This document shows, piece by piece, positions 33,155 to 37,899 of a stretch of 37,899 nt of DNA. A program made the position numbers and the translations under genes. The notes beneath the pieces are model-generated. The model did no database searches. It worked only from the letters and a program-made list of their open reading frames with translations, and was not told where the DNA came from. How positions within the stretch are numbered: the first letter of the stretch is position 1; the number at the start of each line of letters is the position of its first letter. Source of the DNA: Deltaproteobacteria bacterium (GTDB taxonomy: Bacteria; Desulfobacterota; Desulfomonilia; Desulfomonilales; Desulfomonilaceae); assembly GCA_026388665.1 (NCBI GenBank), contig JAPLJJ010000012.1:1-37899 (forward strand). Direction: 5' to 3'.

Positions 33155-34891
33155 ATGGAAAAAATTTTGCGAGTCGACATGGGAGCGGAAGGAGGACCCA
33201 AGACCACTTTAGTTCCGCCTGGGGAATATGCGGGTCTTGGTGGTAGGGCCCTAACATCCGCCATCGTTTCAAAAGAGGTTCCGCCCTTGTGCCACGCTTT
33301 GGGTGAGGAGAACAAGCTGGTTATAGCTCCGGGCTTGTTGAGCGGCACTATTGCAGCGAATTCGGGTCGTTTGTCCGTTGGATGCAAGAGTCCTCTGACC
33401 GGTGGCATTAAAGAATCCAATGCCGGCGGCATGGCGTCTCAGACACTAGCTAAACTGGGATACGCGGCCATCGTTTTAGAGGGTAAACCCAAAACTGACA
33501 ACCTTTACACAATCTTCGTGAACAAGGGCGGAGTTAAAATCGAATCTGATAACACGTTAAAAGGGCTTGGGAATTACGCTCTGATTGAAAAACTAAAGGC
33601 CAAGTACGGCGATAAAGTCAGCTACATGAGCATTGGTCCAGCGGGTGAAATGAAGTTGGCCGCGGCGTCTATCGCGTGTACTGATATGGAGTGCCGCCCG
33701 ACTAGACACGCTGGTCGTGGCGGTACCGGGGCTGTCATGGGTTCCAAGGGCGTCAAGGCGATCATCCTTGATGACACCGGCGTATCCATGAGACCTCCGA
33801 AAGATGCTGAAAAGTTTAAGGAAGCCAACAAGCGGTGGGTTGACGGCTTGAAAAAGCATCCTGTAACTGGCGAGGGGCTTGCCGCTTACGGAACCAATGT
33901 TCTCACGAACATACTCAACGAAGCTGGCGGCTATCCGACTCACAACTTCATGTGGGGACGTTTTGAAGGTCACACCAAGATAAGTGGAGAGACCGAGGCA
34001 GCCCTAGAGAAGGAAAGAGGCGGCAATCCAACGCATGGCTGTCACCGTGGCTGCGTCATGAGATGCTCCGGCATTTACAATGACAAGTACGGCAATTATT
34101 TAACAAAACAGCCTGAGTATGAGACAGTCTGGGCTCATGGAGGTAATTGCGGTATCGACGATCTCGACACAATCGCTATGCTGGACCGTCTTGATGACGA
34201 TTACGGGGTAGACACTATCGAAATGGGAGCGACCATCGGAGTCGCTATGGAAGCGGGCCTTGCCAAATTTGGCGACGGCGAAGCAGCCATCAACTTTGTC
34301 AAGCAGGTGGGCAAAGGCACTAATCTCGGACGCATCCTGGGAAGCGGCGCAGCGGTAACAGGGAAAGTTTTTGGTGTCGAACGCGTCCCTGTTGTCAAAA
34401 ACCAGGCGATGCCGGCTTATGATCCCAGGGCCGTCCAAGGAATCGGTGTTACATACGCGACAAGCCCCATGGGAGCGGATCATACAGCGGGTTACGCTGT
34501 CGGTTCAAACATTCTGGGAATCGGTGGAAAGACTGATGCGCTGTCACCCGAGGGTCAGGTTGATTTGTCTAGAAATCTACAGATTGCCACTGCTGCGGTT
34601 GATTCAACCGGCATGTGTCTGTTCATAGCATTTGCAGTCCTTGACCAACCTGAGACTTTTCAGGCATTGATTGATATGATCAACGCATTCTATGGCCTTA
34701 ACCTTAATGGAGATGATGTCGCGGCCCTTGGAAAGAGCGTGCTCAAGAATGAACGAGAGTTTAACATCAAAGCGGGCTTTACTTCAGCTCATGATCGTTT
34801 GCCCGGATTCTTCTCTCGAGATGCGTTGCCGCCTCACAACATCAAATTCAAAGTCACAGACGCGGAGTTGGATCAGGTTTTTAACTGGTAG
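33155..34891 (+). CDS. aor: Tungsten-type aldehyde:ferredoxin oxidoreductase
   Basis: Oxidises aldehydes to acids (or reduces acids) with a tungsten- or molybdenum-pterin and an Fe4S4 cluster, passing electrons to ferredoxin. From the ATG at 33155 (GGAGG nine bases before) there are 578 residues. Seen are GGRALTSAI and SGRLSVGCKSPLTGG in the pterin-binding N-domain, RHAGRGGTGAVMGSKG, cluster cysteines Cys296, Cys300, Cys304 in GCHRGCVMRCSG and Cys488 in DSTGMC, and YETVWAHGGNCGIDD. The cluster spacing CX3CX3C differs from the CX2CX3C I recall from Pyrococcus AOR. Substrate cannot be inferred. A longer frame to 33080 would overrun the ribosome site. Confidence 0.95.
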   Translation: MEKILRVDMGAEGGPKTTLVPPGEYAGLGGRALTSAIVSKEVPPLCHALGEENKLVIAPGLLSGTIAANSGRLSVGCKSPLTGGIKESNAGGMASQTLAKLGYAAIVLEGKPKTDNLYTIFVNKGGVKIESDNTLKGLGNYALIEKLKAKYGDKVSYMSIGPAGEMKLAAASIACTDMECRPTRHAGRGGTGAVMGSKGVKAIILDDTGVSMRPPKDAEKFKEANKRWVDGLKKHPVTGEGLAAYGTNVLTNILNEAGGYPTHNFMWGRFEGHTKISGETEAALEKERGGNPTHGCHRGCVMRCSGIYNDKYGNYLTKQPEYETVWAHGGNCGIDDLDTIAMLDRLDDDYGVDTIEMGATIGVAMEAGLAKFGDGEAAINFVKQVGKGTNLGRILGSGAAVTGKVFGVERVPVVKNQAMPAYDPRAVQGIGVTYATSPMGADHTAGYAVGSNILGIGGKTDALSPEGQVDLSRNLQIATAAVDSTGMCLFIAFAVLDQPETFQALIDMINAFYGLNLNGDDVAALGKSVLKNEREFNIKAGFTSAHDRLPGFFSRDALPPHNIKFKVTDAELDQVFNW

Positions 34892-34950
34892 GAAGATTAC
34901 AACTCTCAACATCCCGGTTTTTAAGTCAAAAGCCTTGACTATTACTTCTT

Positions 34951-34990
34951 AAGGCGAATCCATGATTTTTGATACGGATTCGCCTTTTGT
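34951..34990 (+). terminator. Intrinsic terminator after aor
   Basis: AAGGCGAATCC (34951-34961) pairs perfectly over 11 bases with GGATTCGCCTT (34976-34986), loop of 14, followed by TTGTTT. It separates aor from the next two genes. Confidence 0.8.
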
Positions 34991-35062
34991 TTCGAGACAG
35001 CCATGATCGATAAAATCAGAGTCACGCAAATCCTGAGCCCAGTATTTCAGAAGGGCGTCTTC

Positions 35063-35530
35063 ATGAAAGTAGTTGTTGGGTCCTCCATCCGAGAATTGCT
35101 TCAAGACCAGTTCGGCATCACGAGAGATTTTGTGGATAGTCAGATAGCGACGGTGTTCCTAAACGGAAAAGCGGTTGATAATATCGATAGGGCTATTGTC
35201 CGGAACAATTGCGAGATAGCGCTTTCCGGCGCGATGCCCGGATTTGTCGGCGCGACGATGAGGCGTGGAGGCTATTACAGCTCCATGAGAGCGGCGATTA
35301 GCTACGTTGAGGAGAATCCCATATCCGGATCCGGCGAAGGGCTAATTAGAATAAAGCTTTATAACACGCTGATTGATTCTCTCGGGAAATTATTCGCGCG
35401 TCAAGGCTTCTTCATTCAAGAGATAGATTTGTCCAGCCTGAATGGAACAAGGATTGAACCATTCTTAACAACCACGCGTTACGAGCAATTCCCTGATTTA
35501 GTTCTTGTAAAGGTAGATGCCGACTCATGA
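35063..35530 (+). CDS. Uncharacterised protein with a beta-grasp-like N-terminal part
   Basis: Not recognised. From the ATG at 35063 (AAGGG seven bases before) there are 155 residues; an ATG at 35003 is possible but lacks a site. Residues about 1-60 (MKVVVGSS, a helix, TVFLNGKAVDN, then CEIALSGAMPG) have the strand order and the vxlNG/GdxialxPxxG pattern of MoaD/ThiS-like folds, but the chain continues past the glycines into GATMRRGGYYSSMRAA and a further 80 residues, so it cannot be a standard C-terminal sulfur carrier. It lies just after aor, behind the terminator, and overlaps the methyltransferase gene by 14 bases. The fold reading is an inference. Confidence 0.65.
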   Translation: MKVVVGSSIRELLQDQFGITRDFVDSQIATVFLNGKAVDNIDRAIVRNNCEIALSGAMPGFVGATMRRGGYYSSMRAAISYVEENPISGSGEGLIRIKLYNTLIDSLGKLFARQGFFIQEIDLSSLNGTRIEPFLTTTRYEQFPDLVLVKVDADS

Positions 35531-36305
35531 TCAATTTCTAAGGGAACCTAAGGAGAATGATCTGCTCTCCCCAGAAGTCTTAAATAGATTTGAATCCAAG
35601 CTAAAATACGCCCATTTTTCCGGAATTCGAGAATCTCTGGAGTGGCTGGCGGCTAACAGGCCCTTTCCCATAAAGGTTTTGGATGTTGCCTGTGGTCCTG
35701 GTAACATGGCCCTTTTCAGCGAGGGGATCTCGAACCTTGAATGGTTTGGTTTGGAACTGTGGCCGTCAGAGTTGCGGCAGGCCGCTAACACGGGGGCCTA
35801 TGCAGGGCTTTGTCAGGCGAATCTTGTCGACAAATTGCCCTTGCGCAAAGGAGTGATGGACGCTGTTGTGCTCAATGAAATCCTTATGTATTTAGGGAAC
35901 GCTCCCAAGCTCATGAAAGAATTCTTTCAAATTCTTAATCCGAATGGCATGTTGTACGTATACAATCCCATCTATACAGCCCCTTCTCTGCTCGCAGGGT
36001 TTAAGAAAATAGGAAGACAAATTCACAGATCAGGTGAATCGATCGCATTCGACGCCGAAACTGACTGGAAAAGAGCTTCACGAGCTTCGAGAATCAACTT
36101 TTACTCTTTTGATTCCTTGATCGAGGAAGTCCGTAAGGCAGGATTTGAAATTCTAGAAGTGTCGGGATTCAGGATCTTTCGGAATCGCATTCGTTTAATG
36201 CGGGAACTTGAAAACTACAAGTGGTATAGAGAAATCACCAAACGATTTGCGAAACGCAATCCTCGCTGGGCTTCGGACATCCTGATAATTGGACAAAAAC
36301 AGTAG
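35517..36305 (+). CDS. Class I SAM-dependent methyltransferase
   Basis: The 262 residues contain the SAM-binding motif I VLDVACGPGN (about 54-63), an acidic motif II region with LELWPSEL, and a later NEILMYLGN/LNPNGMLYVYNP post-motif segment. The tail is basic and ends IIGQKQ. It overlaps the preceding uncharacterised gene by 14 bases in another frame, so the two are co-translated. The substrate is unknown. Confidence 0.85.
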   Translation: MPTHDQFLREPKENDLLSPEVLNRFESKLKYAHFSGIRESLEWLAANRPFPIKVLDVACGPGNMALFSEGISNLEWFGLELWPSELRQAANTGAYAGLCQANLVDKLPLRKGVMDAVVLNEILMYLGNAPKLMKEFFQILNPNGMLYVYNPIYTAPSLLAGFKKIGRQIHRSGESIAFDAETDWKRASRASRINFYSFDSLIEEVRKAGFEILEVSGFRIFRNRIRLMRELENYKWYREITKRFAKRNPRWASDILIIGQKQ

Positions 36306-36404
36306 CGTATAGGTTACGAAAGGAGCCTAATGATTGCTAACAGGATGGGCGGTGGGACCCTCAGAAGCTTCGCCGTGTCTTTGAACGGTCGCTTTTGATA
36401 CTCG
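36306..36404. other. Gap between convergent genes
   Basis: A 99-base gap between the methyltransferase and phosphorylase genes. A weak GCCGT/ACGGTC pairing near 36372-36392 followed by CGCTTTT is the only terminator-like element, and it is not convincing. Confidence 0.3.
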
Positions 36405-37899
36405 TCAATGGAGGTATGCGTTGAGCACATATTGCTGTACCATCCGTTGCGTGTTGAAGAAGGAGGCGTTGAAGGCTATGCAGTGCCGCATGATTTCCGT
36501 CCATTTGTCCCTGTTCCCGTAATACATCGGGAGGATGATGCTCTCCAGTTTGTCATAAATCTCTTGCGCCTCGGGTCTGTGGCCGTCGGATTCCATTGAT
36601 CTTGATCCAATGGACCATCCTGTGACACCCTCTACATGGCCTTCAAGCCACCAGCCGTCGAGCACACTGAGGCTTGGAACACCGTTATGGGCTGCTTTCA
36701 TACCGGAGGTGCCCGACGCCTCCAGAGGCTTTTGGGGTGTATTGAGCCAGAGATCAACACCGGATGTCAGAATCTTGGCAAGTTCCATGTCATAATCAAC
36801 GAGATAGGCAATCTTGATATGGTCTTTCAACTCATGGGAGGCTCGGAATATTTTCTTGATCAGTTCCTTTCCAGGCCAATCTTTCGGGTGGGCCTTGCCC
36901 GCAAATATGAGCTGGATTCTTCCCGCCCGGCTTGCAACACTCCGAAGTCTGTCTACATCGGAAAATATCAAATCCAGTCTCTTGTATAGGGTTGCCCTAC
37001 GGGCAAACCCAATGGTGAATGCCTCAAAGTCCATCCCGATGTTCATTTCCTTGTTCACATGATCACAGAGCAACTTCTTGGCCTCCACGTGAGCGTCCCA
37101 GATCTCTTCTTTGGAAATCCCCAAGCTGTATCTCAGTGTGAACGAATCTGTTGTCCATCCGGGGATATATTTGTCGAAGAGACATTTGAAGCTGTCCGAG
37201 GTCCACGTGTACGAATGAACGCCGTTGGTTATGGTATCAATGGGATAAGCAGGAAACATCTCCTTCGATACTTCACCATGTCTCTTGGCCACCCCGTTTA
37301 TGTAATGGCTCATGTTCAAGGCCAGTAAAGTCATGTTCAAGCGATCGTTGCCCCCGAGCATTTTTATGATTTCCAGCGGAAATTCTCCTCCAAGGTATTC
37401 TTCGACCAACTTGTAGGAAAAATGATCGTGGCCGGCTGCTACCGGGGTATGGGTGGTAAAGATACAAGTTTTTCTTGCACCCTCAAAATCCCATTCAGGG
37501 GCTTCCTGTCTACGGCGATCTCGGAGCAGCTCCATAGCAAGTAGGCTGGCGTGACCTTCATTCATGTGGAATTTTGTGAGGTTGCTGTAACCCAATTTCT
37601 CAAGCATTCTGACGCCACCCATACCGAGAATCATTTCTTGGGCAAATCTGTACGCCTCATCGCCCCCGTACAGGTACCGGGTAAGCCCTCGATCGTCGGG
37701 ATTGTTTTCTTCCATATTGGTGTCCAAAAGAATGACTGGAACGCAATAACCTGTCATCCCAATCATGTCGTATTGCCAGCCAGCCACCTTTACAGTTGCG
37801 CCCCTTACACGGACATCAATGGTCCCAGGCAATCGCCGCAAGTAATCGCTCGGATTCCAATCAACCGGCAGTTCAGATTGATTGCCATGGTCATCCAAT
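36405..37899 (-). CDS. glgP: Alpha-glucan (glycogen/maltodextrin) phosphorylase, N-terminus outside window
   Basis: PLP enzyme that releases glucose 1-phosphate from alpha-1,4-glucans. Only the last 498 codons are visible; the frame is open through the window edge, so the start is outside and the TTG at 37898 is not a real start. Motifs: FHMNEGHASLLAMELL, TTHTPVAAGHD, the EASGTSGMKAAHNG segment holding the PLP-binding lysine (about residue 400 of the visible part), and NTPQKPLEASG. It resembles the shorter bacterial/archaeal phosphorylases rather than the long E. coli MalP type. Convergent with the methyltransferase gene. Confidence 0.94.
   Translation of the reverse strand, partial: LDDHGNQSELPVDWNPSDYLRRLPGTIDVRVRGATVKVAGWQYDMIGMTGYCVPVILLDTNMEENNPDDRGLTRYLYGGDEAYRFAQEMILGMGGVRMLEKLGYSNLTKFHMNEGHASLLAMELLRDRRRQEAPEWDFEGARKTCIFTTHTPVAAGHDHFSYKLVEEYLGGEFPLEIIKMLGGNDRLNMTLLALNMSHYINGVAKRHGEVSKEMFPAYPIDTITNGVHSYTWTSDSFKCLFDKYIPGWTTDSFTLRYSLGISKEEIWDAHVEAKKLLCDHVNKEMNIGMDFEAFTIGFARRATLYKRLDLIFSDVDRLRSVASRAGRIQLIFAGKAHPKDWPGKELIKKIFRASHELKDHIKIAYLVDYDMELAKILTSGVDLWLNTPQKPLEASGTSGMKAAHNGVPSLSVLDGWWLEGHVEGVTGWSIGSRSMESDGHRPEAQEIYDKLESIILPMYYGNRDKWTEIMRHCIAFNASFFNTQRMVQQYVLNAYLH

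Noticed and set aside
33593-34483. Long minus-strand frames inside aor
   Set aside because: They lie opposite strongly conserved oxidoreductase sequence, have no ribosome site and no family features.
1-37899. CRISPR arrays, insertion sequences, phage genes, tRNA or rRNA genes
   Set aside because: I read for regularly spaced repeats, transposase-like frames and cloverleaf or rRNA-like sequence and found none.

Overview
The window (about 37.9 kb, mid-GC) reads as ordinary chromosome of an anaerobic Gram-negative bacterium, most likely a delta-proteobacterium (Desulfobacterota / Thermodesulfobacteriota, Desulfomonile- or Syntrophobacter-like). That placement is an inference. It rests on a UGA-decoded formate dehydrogenase, a tungsten-type aldehyde:ferredoxin oxidoreductase, LarC, a peptidoglycan-recycling AmgK/MurU pair, OmpA-domain and signal-peptide proteins, and NtrC-family signalling. 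I see no phage, insertion sequence, CRISPR array, tRNA or rRNA.

Layout. 1-7354: pyruvate kinase (cut by the window edge) diverges from an ACT-domain malic enzyme, which converges on a GAF histidine kinase lying downstream of the isoprenoid operon xseB-ispA-dxs. 7412-10680: a secreted TPR-like protein, a VWA-OmpA envelope protein and a membrane-anchored alpha/beta hydrolase. 10817-17225: a lipid/translation block yceD-rpmF-fabD-fabG-acpP-fabF-rpiB-glyA plus a small membrane protein; plsX and fabH are missing from their usual place, and rpmF is a 58-codon gene. 17226-17597: a consensus promoter followed about 65 bases later by a strong terminator, which looks like an independent small RNA carrying an exposed anti-Shine-Dalgarno stretch. 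17598-21089: a formate dehydrogenase locus with a selenocysteine fdhA, convergent fdhD and a ModE-like regulator. The UGA and its SECIS hairpin in fdhA are intact, but the gene carries a separate frameshifting deletion of about 26 bases. 21330-24401: ddl-murU-amgK, a peptidoglycan precursor/recycling operon. 24664-28750: a secreted coiled-coil protein, then an NtrC-type response regulator and its membrane kinase. 29049-31386: a TPR-like protein, ruvX and mltG. 31489-36305: larC, a MoaD-like sulfur carrier, the aldehyde oxidoreductase under its own promoter with a palindromic operator candidate, an uncharacterised protein and a methyltransferase. 36405-37899: an alpha-glucan phosphorylase cut by the right edge.

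The most interesting non-coding signals are the putative sRNA at 17277-17365; a TTGTCAC motif shared by the regions upstream of fdhA and of the modE-like/fdhD pair; a 12-bp palindrome at the predicted start of aor transcription; and a degenerate structured repeat of about 100 bases present twice in the same orientation (19731-19823 and 24405-24508). All assignments are from reading the sequence; no searches were run.
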